Shown here: positions 19,884 through 28,705 of the stretch, in pieces
Layout of the letters: the number at the start of each line of letters is the position of its first letter
How positions within the stretch are numbered: position 1 is the stretch's first letter
Source of the DNA: Celeribacter naphthalenivorans
GTDB lineage: Bacteria; Pseudomonadota; Alphaproteobacteria; Rhodobacterales; Rhodobacteraceae
Length of the DNA: 64,000 nt
NCBI RefSeq assembly: GCF_020524585.1
Contig: NZ_JAIVLK010000003.1
Location: 434,001 to 498,000, forward strand
Direction: 5' to 3'
Translations under genes and position numbers: made by a program
Notes under the pieces: generated by a model
What the model was told of the DNA's origin: nothing
What the model saw: only the letters and a program-made list of their open reading frames with translations
The model's database searches: none

Positions 19884-20839
19884 CGGGAGATCGCGTTCCT
19901 CTGAGAGCTTTCGTGATCTTGGCCTATGTTTGCGCCGCTCTTGGGGGCTTTGCTGCGCCTTCATTGGCAAACGAACTCGCCCCTTCGGAAACAGTGCTTG
20001 GGATTGATCTGGATCTAAGCGCCGCCGCGCTCGATTTCCGTGTCAATGATGTGCCTATCCTGGATCCGCAGGCCCCTCTGAGCACTGACGCGCAGATCGC
20101 AACGCAGCTGACATTGAATGAGGCCTTTACCAAAGGCCAGAATACCATATCTTTCGCTGTACAGTTCAAACCGAACTCAGAGTGGACGCCAGGCCTTCAT
20201 CTTCGACTGCATTCCTGGCCAGCCGGAACCATACCCGAGCTGTTTCAGGGATCGGATTTTGTTTTTGATGTAATAGTAGCTGTTTCGCAAAATGATCCGG
20301 GCAAGCTCGAAATGACACAGATGGTTGGCTCAGGGGAGCCGCTGGTCAAAATCGCCGAGATACACCAAACGGCTGGCGATGGCACAACCGATGGTTGGAA
20401 CACATGGTCGATGACAGCAGAGGTGATGATCGATTTCCCGCAGGACGCTTGGCAGTCCGCGCAGGTTCTTGAGGTCACGCCCGAACTACGACGAGAACTT
20501 TCTGGTGAATATATGAAGCTGCATTCCGCGCTTGCAGAGGGAGGACGCACCGCTCAAATGGCTTTGGCCCCCTATATCCATCGTCTTGCCGGGGGCGTTG
20601 GCGCCAGCGACGCGGAATATTATACCTCCGGCTATGAGGCGTTACTTTCCGGAGACGCTGGGTTTACGCTCCGTCCGTTCGATGCCGATGAAAGCAAGGT
20701 GCAGCTTTATGGTCATGGCAGGCTTGCTGCTTTATTACCTCTTCCAATCCGATATTGGAATCCCGAAGCAGAACAGGAAGCCAGCCTTTTCATTTACTTT
20801 TGGAAAGAGCAGGCTGGGCAATGGCAAATCATTCATTGA
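19865..20839 (+). CDS. Exported protein, paralogue 3 of 3 (probable immunity protein)
   Basis: The product is 324 aa. ATG 19865 again lies 19 bases inside the preceding gene and starts with MANHPLTG. A signal sequence follows (AFVILAYVCAALGGFAAPSLA). Conserved blocks are LDFRVNDVPILDPQAPL and the terminal YFWKEQAGQWQIIH. The open frame extends upstream of 19865, but that part is read within the previous gene. Three copies may protect against several variants of the upstream effector, or reflect recent duplication. Confidence 0.65.
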   Translation: MANHPLTGDRVPLRAFVILAYVCAALGGFAAPSLANELAPSETVLGIDLDLSAAALDFRVNDVPILDPQAPLSTDAQIATQLTLNEAFTKGQNTISFAVQFKPNSEWTPGLHLRLHSWPAGTIPELFQGSDFVFDVIVAVSQNDPGKLEMTQMVGSGEPLVKIAEIHQTAGDGTTDGWNTWSMTAEVMIDFPQDAWQSAQVLEVTPELRRELSGEYMKLHSALAEGGRTAQMALAPYIHRLAGGVGASDAEYYTSGYEALLSGDAGFTLRPFDADESKVQLYGHGRLAALLPLPIRYWNPEAEQEASLFIYFWKEQAGQWQIIH

Positions 20840-20871
20840 AATTGGATAAGATTAGGATCGGTATTACATGA
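20821..20871 (+). other. 16-codon coupled mini-ORF, relic of a paralogue start
   Basis: At the end of paralogue 3 the sequence repeats the start used by paralogues 2 and 3, ATGGCAAATCATTCATTG, again with a 19-base overlap. The frame encodes only 16 residues (MANHSLKLDKIRIGIT). It then stops in an ATGA overlap with the PAAR gene. It is either the relic of a lost fourth copy or a leader that couples PAAR translation to the immunity genes. Confidence 0.5.
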
Positions 20872-21128
20872 AACCTGTGGCATGCTTAGGGGACAAACAC
20901 ATTTGCCCAATTCACGGGAGCAACGCGATTGTAAGTGTTGCCTCCAAATCCACCTGTGACGGATTGCCGGTTGCATGTGTAGGAGATGTAACTGGATGTG
21001 GTGCTACCATCACGTCTGGCTCATCAAGCTGCATAACTGACGGAAAACAAACGGCTTACGTTGGTTCAACAACCAGCCATGGTGGAACGATTGTGTCCGG
21101 ATCTTCGAAACAAATGATCCCCGATTAG
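20868..21128 (+). CDS. PAAR-domain T6SS tip protein
   Basis: The 86-aa product is a bare PAAR domain: repeated Gly-rich strands with ACLGDKHICPIHG at the N-terminus, VACVGDVTGCGATITSGSS in the middle and AYVGSTTSHGGTIVSGSS at the end. Conserved His and Cys residues for the metal site are present. PAAR proteins sharpen the VgrG spike. It closes the module that opens with vgrG. No toxin extension is present, so the separate upstream protein is the likely effector. Confidence 0.9.
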   Translation: MKPVACLGDKHICPIHGSNAIVSVASKSTCDGLPVACVGDVTGCGATITSGSSSCITDGKQTAYVGSTTSHGGTIVSGSSKQMIPD

Positions 21129-21584
21129 CGACTGTACCTGTCGTTAGCAGCCCCCAAAGTGGATTACGAGTACAGGCGTAATACCTTGTATAAAGGGCAA
21201 TCGGGTGTCGCCCCCGCATTTGGTGCCTTCCGAGACTAGAAACCTAGGCCATATTGGCGTTACGCGCCAATACCGAAGCACTAAATCATGTACTTCCGGC
21301 CCAGAGCCGACCTTGGCATATCCAAAAAGACTTTGACTGCAGCATGGTCATTTGATTCAGGGCGACCGTCCCGTCACCTCATGTCGCATCGCAGACGACA
21401 ACCGGTGCTTTGGATTCGGATAGCGGTCCCCAGCCAGATTTGCGCAAAGCGCACCTCCAACCTGTAGAGGGCAGCATCAAGCGACACGCGGCCTTACCCG
21501 CTCCCGGCGTGGTTCCTCCAGAGGAAAGCTCTTTTGACGAAAAAGGAAGCAAACCATGCTAAAAAGGAAACTAATCCTGATTAG
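21129..21584. other. Intergenic DNA between PAAR gene and transposon left end
   Basis: No convincing gene is seen. A hairpin without a T tract is present (ATTGGCG at 21253-21259 pairing with CGCCAAT at 21265-21271). This DNA was next to the tRNA-Lys gene before the transposon inserted. Confidence 0.5.
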
Positions 21585-21589
21585 TCACA
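21585..21589. repeat. Target site duplication, left copy (TCACA)
   Basis: TCACA directly precedes the terminal TGTCGGGTGACA and is repeated at 44364-44368 beyond the other end. A 5-bp duplication is what Tn7-family transposition generates. Confidence 0.92.
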
Positions 21590-21703
21590 TGTCGGGTGAC
21601 AGATAACTTGTCCATCAAAAATTCGGTAAGTATTTGAAATTATTAAATATGGACCAATATAAGTGACACCGTTTTGTCCATTGGTGACAGATTCGTTGTC
21701 CAT
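21590..21703 (+). repeat. Transposon left end with three transposase-binding repeats
   Basis: Repeats are L1 21596-21615, L2 21663-21681 and L3 21684-21703. Each reads GTGACA, then 5 or 6 bases, then TTGTCCAT. L2 and L3 are nearly adjacent and L1 is 47 bases away at the tip. This uneven spacing is typical of the left end in Tn7 relatives. Confidence 0.85.
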
Positions 21704-21735
21704 TTCCTCATATTTCTGCAGATTATCCTGAGACG

Positions 21736-21763
21736 AAAAAAAAAGCGCCCTATTAGGGCGCTT
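21736..21763 (-). terminator. Terminator of the 119-aa membrane protein gene
   Basis: AAGCGCCC (21743-21750) pairs with GGGCGCTT (21756-21763) around a five-base loop. On the minus strand it is followed by a run of nine U. It shields the transposon end from outward transcription. Confidence 0.88.
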
Positions 21764-21788
21764 CGTCAGGCAGTGCTATGTAGATAAC

Positions 21789-22148
21789 CTAAATCGTTTC
21801 GGCATATGCCAAAAGTGTAATGAGTCCGAAAAAGAGCAGCAGCAAAAAGTGAATTGGCTGCTTTTTAAACGCTTGACGAGTTCCGGGGGCATTTATTGCA
21901 ATAGGGGCGGCCCTTATGCCAAGCGCGATAATGTTCGAAAAAAGATATACTGCAAAAACCACATAGACCAATGCCAACACGACTGGATCATCAGGCATGC
22001 CATTTATTTTTAAAGCCATAAAACCGCTTATCGCAGAAATAAGTGGAAGCCCGAAAAACCATACAAGGATTTCCTCTGATTTCGCTTGAAAGCCCGGAAA
22101 CGTAATATGGGCGAAGAACGTGTATGGAATAATCAGTAGCCATGGCAT
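21789..22148 (-). CDS. Small membrane protein of unknown function, 119 aa
   Basis: The product has about four hydrophobic segments: residues 2-20, 28-45, 57-80 and 100-118. Short loops join them (GFQAKSEEI and NAPGTRQAFKKQP). No family is recognised. It lies between tniQ and the left end of the transposon and is low in GC compared with tniQ. A strong terminator follows it. Its place at the extreme edge suggests a recently acquired cargo gene or an accessory factor of the element. Confidence 0.6.
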   Translation of the reverse strand: MPWLLIIPYTFFAHITFPGFQAKSEEILVWFFGLPLISAISGFMALKINGMPDDPVVLALVYVVFAVYLFSNIIALGIRAAPIAINAPGTRQAFKKQPIHFLLLLFFGLITLLAYAETI

Positions 22149-22256
22149 CCATGGCTGATCTGAGAAGTAAGTAATTGCTATATATAAAAAGTCGAATGGA
22201 CGACGGTATGGACGTATTTCAAGTGATCTTTAAGAAGATTCATGCTTGTCTCCGAT

Positions 22257-24080
22257 TCAATTTGGTTTCACGGACGAGATGCGCCCAACGTGCTCGGCAG
22301 GCTGCGCCTCGTCCCGCAGGAAAACCTTGTTTAGATTTGGCGGGAAATCAATCGGCATGATCCCCTTTCGTTCCAACCGGCGAGCGACATGATTGGCCTG
22401 AATACGAGCCTCGGCGGCAAGAGCGCCGAGGGAAACATACCGATCAGAAAATACGGCAAGATCCGCTTCTGCAATCAACCTGTTGTGCCGTCGTTGTCGC
22501 TCGTTCCAATGCCGCCGTGCTGGTAAATGCCCCTGGCGCATGAACCAGGCGATTGTCTCGGTGTTTAGGTGGAGCGCGGCTCGCGACTGCTCTATGGTCA
22601 GCCAGCCCTCGGGTGGCCAAGCCGCGGGTCCGTAGGCGAGATCACGAAGCTCTTCACGATTCACGTAAAGATCGCAGATCCTGTGCGCGCCTTGTTCCCG
22701 CCCCACGAAACTGAGCTGTTTCTCCACGATCATCGAGATGATCTCCTCGGCTTTGACTGAGGCGGCGCTGGCCGCTGCCGCGATCCGAGAACAACCGGGC
22801 GGTGGCCCTTGGACCAGAACCGACTGACCAAAGACCGCGTTTCTCAGGTCGTCGATATTGTGCTGTGAGTAGAGGTCCGCGACGTTTTCGGTACTGAAGA
22901 CGGGACACACCAAACCAACATGCTTGAACCGGTCGAACATATCAGGCGTCACGCCAAGCCGCTTGGCGGCCTTCACCCGTGGTAGATGAGACGCAAGCGT
23001 CGAAAGCAATGGCTCCACCTCGTCCACCGACAAAATCCTGCCCTTCTCCGTCATCTTCTTGAGCAACCGAACGGTTCGGGAGGTGTTCAAACCAAAAGTA
23101 GCCGCAGCGCTGTTCACCGAATGACATCTGCGCGCTCTGCACTCTTGCCCCAGCAGAAATGTACCGGCAGGGATCGGTTGATTGTCGAAAACAAATTCTG
23201 CAACCTCAGACACAAGCGGCTCATAGCGTTGATCGGATTGGACCGTGAGGAGCCAACGCCAGAGGTTGCCGAAGTTGGAATAATATCCGCCGCGCGAAGA
23301 CGGGCAATTTTTCCATATTTCGCAGAGGAGCGGTTGGAACCCCTGCGTGGATGAAGTCAGGCGCTTAAAGGCTGCCCCTGTCGCCGCCGCAAGCTGGTCT
23401 TCCGTCAGCTGCCCCGGAGACGCCTGTGCTCCGAAGCAAAGCGCTACCCCCGCTTTCTCACAGAACTGGGCAACGACACTGATCGCTAGATTATCGAACC
23501 AATGGTCGGGTTTCTGCCCTTCGAGGCGGGTCAGCAGCCAGGTCTCGAAATGGCTGGTTCGAAAGGTCTCGGTCGCGGCTTCGTGCCGTATGAATTCAAA
23601 TTTGTTGTCAACGATTTGGGCAAAATCCATCGCGTAGCGCAATGAAGAAGGGCGTGGCAGTGTAATGATGGGTGCCCCATGAATCGGACAGGTTCGAAAC
23701 TGGGCAAGCTGCCAGTGCGCTCTACTGTGCCGTTCCAATCGCCCACCTCGGCCATCGTCGTCCACAACGCATCGCGGACACAGGCGTACCGCGCGACGGT
23801 GGGCCATGGGGCGGTCCAGAAGGTGACCGCGAAAACTGAAACGTCCTTCTGGCCGAGGCTGAAAGCTCTCGCGCGCCAGAAGCCCACAATCTGCGCCAAC
23901 GATATCAGCGAACTCTTCTATGGCAGACTGCCGACCATTTTGGAAATGCGGCCAGTTCACGCCGAGATCACTCACGAAATCCGCGACGTGGGTGATGCCG
24001 TGTTTCATGGCGATACGGGAGGCCAGGCCGATGGCTGGTTCACCCGAAAAGGCGGGCAGCGTCAGAAGCAGGGTGGTCAT
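22257..24080 (-). CDS. tniQ: TniQ/TnsD-like target-selection protein
   Basis: This 607-aa protein is intact and resembles the frameshifted copy at 8115-9954 along its whole length. The N-terminal TniQ domain carries a zinc-binding pattern: CPRC near residue 98, a conserved H-AHWQ, then CPIHG. The long C-terminal half has repeated helix-turn-helix-like segments (e.g. TVRLLKKMTEKGRIL and TIEQSRAALHLNTETIAWFM), as in TnsD proteins that read a fixed attachment site. The element sits beside tRNA-Lys(UUU), so this protein is the likely reader of that gene. Its ATG overlaps the tniB stop by four bases. Confidence 0.92.
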   Translation of the reverse strand: MTTLLLTLPAFSGEPAIGLASRIAMKHGITHVADFVSDLGVNWPHFQNGRQSAIEEFADIVGADCGLLARESFQPRPEGRFSFRGHLLDRPMAHRRAVRLCPRCVVDDDGRGGRLERHSRAHWQLAQFRTCPIHGAPIITLPRPSSLRYAMDFAQIVDNKFEFIRHEAATETFRTSHFETWLLTRLEGQKPDHWFDNLAISVVAQFCEKAGVALCFGAQASPGQLTEDQLAAATGAAFKRLTSSTQGFQPLLCEIWKNCPSSRGGYYSNFGNLWRWLLTVQSDQRYEPLVSEVAEFVFDNQPIPAGTFLLGQECRARRCHSVNSAAATFGLNTSRTVRLLKKMTEKGRILSVDEVEPLLSTLASHLPRVKAAKRLGVTPDMFDRFKHVGLVCPVFSTENVADLYSQHNIDDLRNAVFGQSVLVQGPPPGCSRIAAAASAASVKAEEIISMIVEKQLSFVGREQGAHRICDLYVNREELRDLAYGPAAWPPEGWLTIEQSRAALHLNTETIAWFMRQGHLPARRHWNERQRRHNRLIAEADLAVFSDRYVSLGALAAEARIQANHVARRLERKGIMPIDFPPNLNKVFLRDEAQPAEHVGRISSVKPN

Positions 24081-25093
24081 TTGCGCCTCCGTTTCGCCCC
24101 AAATTCAACGACATCTTCCTCCGGCGTTCGGCCAGCCAAGAGTAGACGGGCATTTATGGCCGTGTAGTCCTCCCTGAGGAACGGGTTGCAATCCGCCGCG
24201 CAGCCGGAGCGGCGCGCAAAGGCGCGAGCGAAACAAGAAGCGTTCAGTTCGGAAGCCCCCTCCCGCATGGCAATCTCAATGGCATCCAGCAGCAGTTCGA
24301 CCGTAAGGCCGAACTCACCGGCGGCAGCATGGATCAACCGTCTGCCGAAAGGATTTTCCTGCACATTAGTGTTCATCGCGAGATGGGCCGCTTGGGCATA
24401 ACCTGCGACCATTTTCAAAACGGGCTGGGTGTCTTGAGCCGCATCGAGCTTTTCAAACTGGACCGGCGAGAAGCGCCGGGCCAGTTGCGGGTCTTCATTT
24501 ATCAGCGCCGTCAGTTGCGGCATGCCGCTCAGGATAACGCTGACGGGCCAGACCGGGTGGTTCATTAACGCTTTCAATGTGTTGATCATCGCCTGCATCT
24601 CGCGCGCGTTCTGGTTGATGCAAAGATCCTGCGCCTCGTCAAAATGCAAAACTAGGGTCTGTCGCAGGCGAAGATTGTTATGGACCAAATCCCAAATAAT
24701 TGCTGATGTTCGGTCGCGGCGGAGCGGGTATCCCAGCACGTTCAGACAGGCAAGGCCGACAAACTTGACGCTTGCCGGCGATGGGATACTCATGCTGACC
24801 GCTTCGGCCTTCTCGAGCCCAGGCTCCAGTATCTGAAGATCACGATAGGTGGTGAACAACCGCCGGACCGCCGTGGTTTTGCCCGAGCCGGAATCGCCTA
24901 TCACGGCGATACCGTGCGCTTCTTTTTGGCCACCAAGCTCCAGATCCGCCCGTCGGCGCTTGATGAGCCGGGTGAACGCGCTTTGCAGCTCGTGATAGTT
25001 TCGGTGGGTGAAGAACCGGGACCGGAGGCTGGCAAGTGTTCTGTCGATATCATCCAGACCACCTGATGCCTTTGTGAAATCTTGATCATTCAT
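24077..25093 (-). CDS. tniB: TniB/TnsC-like AAA+ ATPase
   Basis: The product is 338 aa and connects TniQ at the target to the TniA/TnsA transposase. Walker A is GDSGSGKTTA, Walker B is LVLHFDEAQDL and the sensor region has ILSGMPQL. ATG 25093 overlaps the tniA end by eight bases. The open frame begins 51 bases further upstream, but that part lies inside tniA. Gene order tnsA-tniA-tniB-tniQ with overlaps at every junction shows a single translationally coupled operon. Confidence 0.92.
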   Translation of the reverse strand: MNDQDFTKASGGLDDIDRTLASLRSRFFTHRNYHELQSAFTRLIKRRRADLELGGQKEAHGIAVIGDSGSGKTTAVRRLFTTYRDLQILEPGLEKAEAVSMSIPSPASVKFVGLACLNVLGYPLRRDRTSAIIWDLVHNNLRLRQTLVLHFDEAQDLCINQNAREMQAMINTLKALMNHPVWPVSVILSGMPQLTALINEDPQLARRFSPVQFEKLDAAQDTQPVLKMVAGYAQAAHLAMNTNVQENPFGRRLIHAAAGEFGLTVELLLDAIEIAMREGASELNASCFARAFARRSGCAADCNPFLREDYTAINARLLLAGRTPEEDVVEFGAKRRRK

Positions 25094-27260
25094 CGTCGAA
25101 CCCCCAGTCATTTTCGTCCGTATCGTCGGGGCTGTTCTGCTCATCCTCTGCGCCTGTTGGGGCCGCTATTGGGCCGGTGTCCTGAGGCACCTCGAGATGT
25201 TCCTCTGGCAGCATGATCCGTTGCCCGAAAAAGTCATCCGCAGGTGTTTCGAGGATCGCGGGGCCGGTTCTGAAGCTTGTGCCGTTAAACAAGTTCGCCT
25301 GAATGGCTTGGATCTGCTTGTGAGATGGTTCCCCGGGAAGAACACTTGCGCGGATGCGAGCAGCCTTGTCGATCGCGCAAATTTCTTCGACCGCTCGCGT
25401 TCGGATCGGCTCCGACAATTCCGCCTCATGAGCATGGCGCTGTTTGATCGCCCGGAACTTTTCGGTCCATTCGCTCAGCGAAACCCCGTACAGCGGTTTG
25501 GCGGAAACAGCCTCTGCTGTCTCCCATTTCCCATCTATCTCGATGGAGATTGCGCCAATATCAGCAGGGTCGGCTTTGACACGAAGTGCGGCTTTACGGC
25601 CTTTAGTCCAAAGTTGGCGCAGCGCTTCACAAGAATAATGATGCGAAAACAGTTCGATCCCCTTTTTCGAGGGGACTCGAGAGAATTCCACACCCAAGGC
25701 TGCGCGAAGGGTGTGAATATCGGCTGGTTCACTTACTGCAAATTGCTCTTCCAGCTCGCGCCAGCGGCTGGCAGGCGTTTGACCATTTAGGCTGCGGTGT
25801 GGGCGGTTGTGATAATAGTCAATGACATAGAGCGAAAGAACTCGGGTCAGATCTTCATCGTCCAGAGCTGTGCGTTCCTCAGTCGGATAGTCGCCGCGCG
25901 CAACCGGATTGTGAAACGTACGCCCGCTCAGGTGGGGCATCAGGTTTTGGCTCAAGTTCCCAAAAAAGCGTTCGTTATGTCCGCGCATCTCCGGAATCTT
26001 TACTGGCGGATGTAGCATCGTGGCGCGCAGGCTGTTCACCGCACTACTAAAGTCCGTCGAAACAAACGCTGCGCCAGTGTCCGCGCAAACCATTGAGAAG
26101 CCTGCGCAAAAAGACCATGAGGACTGCGCACCAATGGCGCGTGCGTAATCGGTCTTGTCGACCGACGCCATCCGCAATGCCCGCATGGCTGCTTCTGCGC
26201 TCGGTCTATCAACCACCAGTAGCGACAGAATGCATCGGGTGGCGCAGTCTATGATTGCATATAGCCAGCGTCGGCCTTGCGGAATCTGATCGCGGATCTC
26301 ACGCGGTAGCCTTTGCAAAAGACCAATCCGCGAAAAGTGCGTCCGAAGATCGACCTCCCATTCGTCGATCTCTATGCGTTCCCCGGGAAACTGTGCCATT
26401 TCTTGAATGCCAAGGCCGCTTGATGCAAATTTCTTCCGGGCGGCATCAATGCCCTCGCGCAGCGCTATCATTTCAAACGGGTCAAGCTGCGCAATGCGGC
26501 GCTCGATGGTGCGAAGGCTGGGAATAGTCAGTGCCGAAAGCCCGTCTGCCTCGCGCGCAGCGTTGGTCTTTTTGATCATACCTCTGGTGTTGGTCGCGAC
26601 GGCGCGAGCGTCGCTTCCGCCCAGTTTGCCGAACTCGCGGATTCCCGCTTGGATGAGATCTTCGACTTCTGGTTCAAAATTACTCGTGCACTTCTCAGCT
26701 TGCCGCTTCCGCGCTAGAACACGAAGATCCAATCCGGATCGAACGAACTTTCGATAGTGCCGTCGAATGGATCTGGTGGAGGGGGGCTGTGGAACTGCAA
26801 TATGATCGCCGAATCTTAGCTGACGAACGGGGAATTGTTGATTGATCAACCCCTTGGTAATATTTGGAACTACTTCCTCTAAGGCCTTGGCTAGTCCCTC
26901 ATCTGTCAATGTGACTTTACTTTGGCATTCGAGTTCGTAGATTGCGGTCAGAATGCGCCCTAGAAAAACAACCCGGTGTCGTTCTGAGGGTGACAAAAGG
27001 GTGAGGTCGATGCTGGTCGTAGCCGGTGTGTTGTTGTGGGCAGGTGGCGGCGTGTATTGCCACCGCCCGCTTTCGCGCAACAAAGCAATGTCCTCCCATG
27101 TGAAATACTCAACCACCGCGGGTTCATCGAGCCTGCGTAGCGTGGTTCCGCTGTAGTCGGACGCTTCCGCCGCATATGAGGTTGAGCCGATTGTCACCGT
27201 GGACCCCGGACGGAGCGCCCGCATAATGGGACGAGTTTTGGGAAGCGGGAAAACTGTCAT
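25086..27260 (-). CDS. tniA: TniA/TnsB-like DDE transposase
   Basis: The 724-aa product contains an N-terminal beta-rich region (TVTIGSTSYAAEA at about 21-33), helix-turn-helix segments, and an rve catalytic core. The expected acidic residues are in IEIDEWEVDL, VCADTGAAFV and PEMRGHNERFFG. The C-terminus (residues about 560-724) is charged and variable, where TnsB proteins contact TnsC. It should bind the six terminal repeats and join the 3' ends to the target. The start overlaps the tnsA stop (ATGA). Confidence 0.93.
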   Translation of the reverse strand: MTVFPLPKTRPIMRALRPGSTVTIGSTSYAAEASDYSGTTLRRLDEPAVVEYFTWEDIALLRESGRWQYTPPPAHNNTPATTSIDLTLLSPSERHRVVFLGRILTAIYELECQSKVTLTDEGLAKALEEVVPNITKGLINQQFPVRQLRFGDHIAVPQPPSTRSIRRHYRKFVRSGLDLRVLARKRQAEKCTSNFEPEVEDLIQAGIREFGKLGGSDARAVATNTRGMIKKTNAAREADGLSALTIPSLRTIERRIAQLDPFEMIALREGIDAARKKFASSGLGIQEMAQFPGERIEIDEWEVDLRTHFSRIGLLQRLPREIRDQIPQGRRWLYAIIDCATRCILSLLVVDRPSAEAAMRALRMASVDKTDYARAIGAQSSWSFCAGFSMVCADTGAAFVSTDFSSAVNSLRATMLHPPVKIPEMRGHNERFFGNLSQNLMPHLSGRTFHNPVARGDYPTEERTALDDEDLTRVLSLYVIDYYHNRPHRSLNGQTPASRWRELEEQFAVSEPADIHTLRAALGVEFSRVPSKKGIELFSHHYSCEALRQLWTKGRKAALRVKADPADIGAISIEIDGKWETAEAVSAKPLYGVSLSEWTEKFRAIKQRHAHEAELSEPIRTRAVEEICAIDKAARIRASVLPGEPSHKQIQAIQANLFNGTSFRTGPAILETPADDFFGQRIMLPEEHLEVPQDTGPIAAPTGAEDEQNSPDDTDENDWGFDDE

Positions 27261-27952
27261 GCCGCCCTCGCTTTCACTAGGCTATGCTCGCCGATCAGGC
27301 CTTCGCTCAAGACCTGTATTTGCCCCTCAAACGCAGCACGAAAAGCCGCACGATATCCACGACCAGCTAGGCCTGTCAGGGTCGCAAGATCGGCCATACT
27401 CACTATCCCTTTGCGCTTCTCCAGCGCGTCTGTGAGGGCACGATCTGCTTCTTGGTCGGCATGTTTCGAGAACTCAATGTACCGAAGCGCATTTTGCGCT
27501 TGCGCGCGGGTGAAGCTCTGGTCGGTGACGAGGATCAGGTCGTCGGCGAGTTCGCTAGGTAGATGCCGTTTTATAGCCCCAAGTTTCTCGCGAAACACGT
27601 CCGTAACTTTAGCCGCAGGTTTCACAGCGACAGCCAGCCTGCGTCCGTCCGTCAATGTGACCAACAGGTCGATATGGTGGCGTCCTTTCTTCCCCGATGC
27701 GTCGATGAACTGCACTTCGAATGGTTGCTCGATCAGGTCGGCGAAATTCGGGCGAGTTGTCGCCATATGTATCGTCAGGAGTTCCAACAAACTTTCGAAC
27801 TGGATCTGGAAGCGATGACCATCGTGTTTTCTGGCTACCGTTGTCCAACCGCGACAGCTGAACCTGGATCGCATTGCCACCTTGCGTGCGGCGCGCGACA
27901 TGAGAGGGAGGGTGACGCCGGAGCTGTTCTCCGCGCCTTGAATGGCATTCAT
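27257..27952 (-). CDS. tnsA: TnsA-like transposon endonuclease
   Basis: TnsA cuts the 5' ends of a Tn7-type element so that transposition is cut-and-paste. The 231-aa product shows the nuclease signature: Glu53 in FESLLEL, Asp95 in RHHIDLLVTL and Lys111 in RRLAVAVKP, separated as in the TnsA fold. The C-terminal part has a winged-helix-like segment (IVSMADLATLTGLAGRGYRAA). ATG 27952 has AAGGA eight bases upstream; the longer frame from 28039 has no support. In the third catalytic block valine replaces the usual glutamine (VKP rather than QVK-like), a small departure. Confidence 0.85.
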   Translation of the reverse strand: MNAIQGAENSSGVTLPLMSRAARKVAMRSRFSCRGWTTVARKHDGHRFQIQFESLLELLTIHMATTRPNFADLIEQPFEVQFIDASGKKGRHHIDLLVTLTDGRRLAVAVKPAAKVTDVFREKLGAIKRHLPSELADDLILVTDQSFTRAQAQNALRYIEFSKHADQEADRALTDALEKRKGIVSMADLATLTGLAGRGYRAAFRAAFEGQIQVLSEGLIGEHSLVKARAA

Positions 27953-28071
27953 TGGTGTTTTCCTTGCGTACAAAAGTTGGTCGCGAGCAGTCGCCTGCAC
28001 GCGTTTTTGTTTGACTTTTGTTCCGGAAAAGATGATCAATGGGCCAACAACTGGGGATCATTGATCTTCAC

Positions 28072-28112
28072 AAAGGGCCTGGAAGTTACCGCTTCCGGGC
28101 CTTTGGCTTTTC
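28072..28112. terminator. Hairpin between tnsA and the Ner-like gene
   Basis: GGCCTGGAAG (28076-28085) pairs with CTTCCGGGCC (28092-28101), one pair being G-U. A and T tracts flank both sides. It should stop minus-strand transcripts from the regulator gene before tnsA, giving the tns operon its own promoter at about 27955-28065. Confidence 0.6.
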
Positions 28113-28135
28113 TGGGTATCTGTTGGTTTTTTAGG

Positions 28136-28372
28136 TCATGGGTGTCTACCTTCCTGAAGTGGTTCTCCGGACTCGCCCCAGATTTCTTCGATGTCTTTGC
28201 CGAGATGAGCTGCGATTGCAGTTTCAATGCGTTTTGAGACGTGCCGTCGCTTTGCTGCATGGACGACTGAGGAGGCGCCTACCCCAAGTTCACGAGCAAT
28301 CTCGGAAAATGAAGAACCACGCTCTCTCAAGGCTGCCTTCAACCATTCATGTCGGTTTTTGATTTCTGGCAT
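28136..28372 (-). CDS. Ner/Nlp-like DNA-binding protein
   Basis: The 78-aa product (MPEIKNRHEWLKAALRERG onward) has a helix-turn-helix in FSEIARELGVGASSVVHAA, followed by RRHVSKRIETAIAAHLGKDIEEIW. This matches the Ner/Nlp family, which includes the Ner repressor of phage Mu. Such proteins repress transposition genes. ATG 28372 with a GAGG five bases upstream is preferred to the longer frame from 28408. Its place just upstream of the tns operon, in the same direction, suggests it controls the transposase operon. Confidence 0.75.
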   Translation of the reverse strand: MPEIKNRHEWLKAALRERGSSFSEIARELGVGASSVVHAAKRRHVSKRIETAIAAHLGKDIEEIWGESGEPLQEGRHP

Positions 28373-28705
28373 TGTTGCCTCGCTGCTGATTCGTTTATCG
28401 AATCGCACACTTTATTTGACATCGCAACATATAGTTGATTTTGTCCATTTATTCGAATTATATTCTATATGTTGTGTGTGTATGTCTGTTTTATTTAGCC
28501 TTCAGACGAAGAAAACAGACACGAAAAGCGGATAAATTGACTGCGCTATAGAATGCCTGTCTGGAAAACCGCGCCCTGGAGGCGAAGTTTGCGATTTCCA
28601 AGGGGAAACGGGGCGAAATGTTGAGCTATGCGCTCGGCAACTGGTATTCTGAAAAGCTTCATCGTTGAAGAACCAATTCACAAAGCCATTCAAAACAAAT
28701 TGTTA
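28373..28705. other. AT-rich intergenic DNA between two regulator genes
   Basis: The part next to the Ner-like gene (28410-28500) is markedly AT-rich and probably holds its promoter. At 28561-28651 a plus-strand frame (LENRALEAKFAISKG, ending EKLHR and a stop) looks like a short coding relic. It could be the tail of an old transposase, but it is too short to assign. Confidence 0.4.

Noticed and set aside
13451-21128. A complete type VI secretion system
   Set aside because: Only tip, adaptor, effector and PAAR genes are present; no sheath, baseplate, membrane complex or ATPase gene is in the window.
28561-28651. Possible tail of an IS66-type transposase (LEAKFAISKGKRGEMLSYAL)
   Set aside because: Only about 30 residues, with an upstream in-frame stop and no inverted repeats. 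The resemblance is too weak to annotate.
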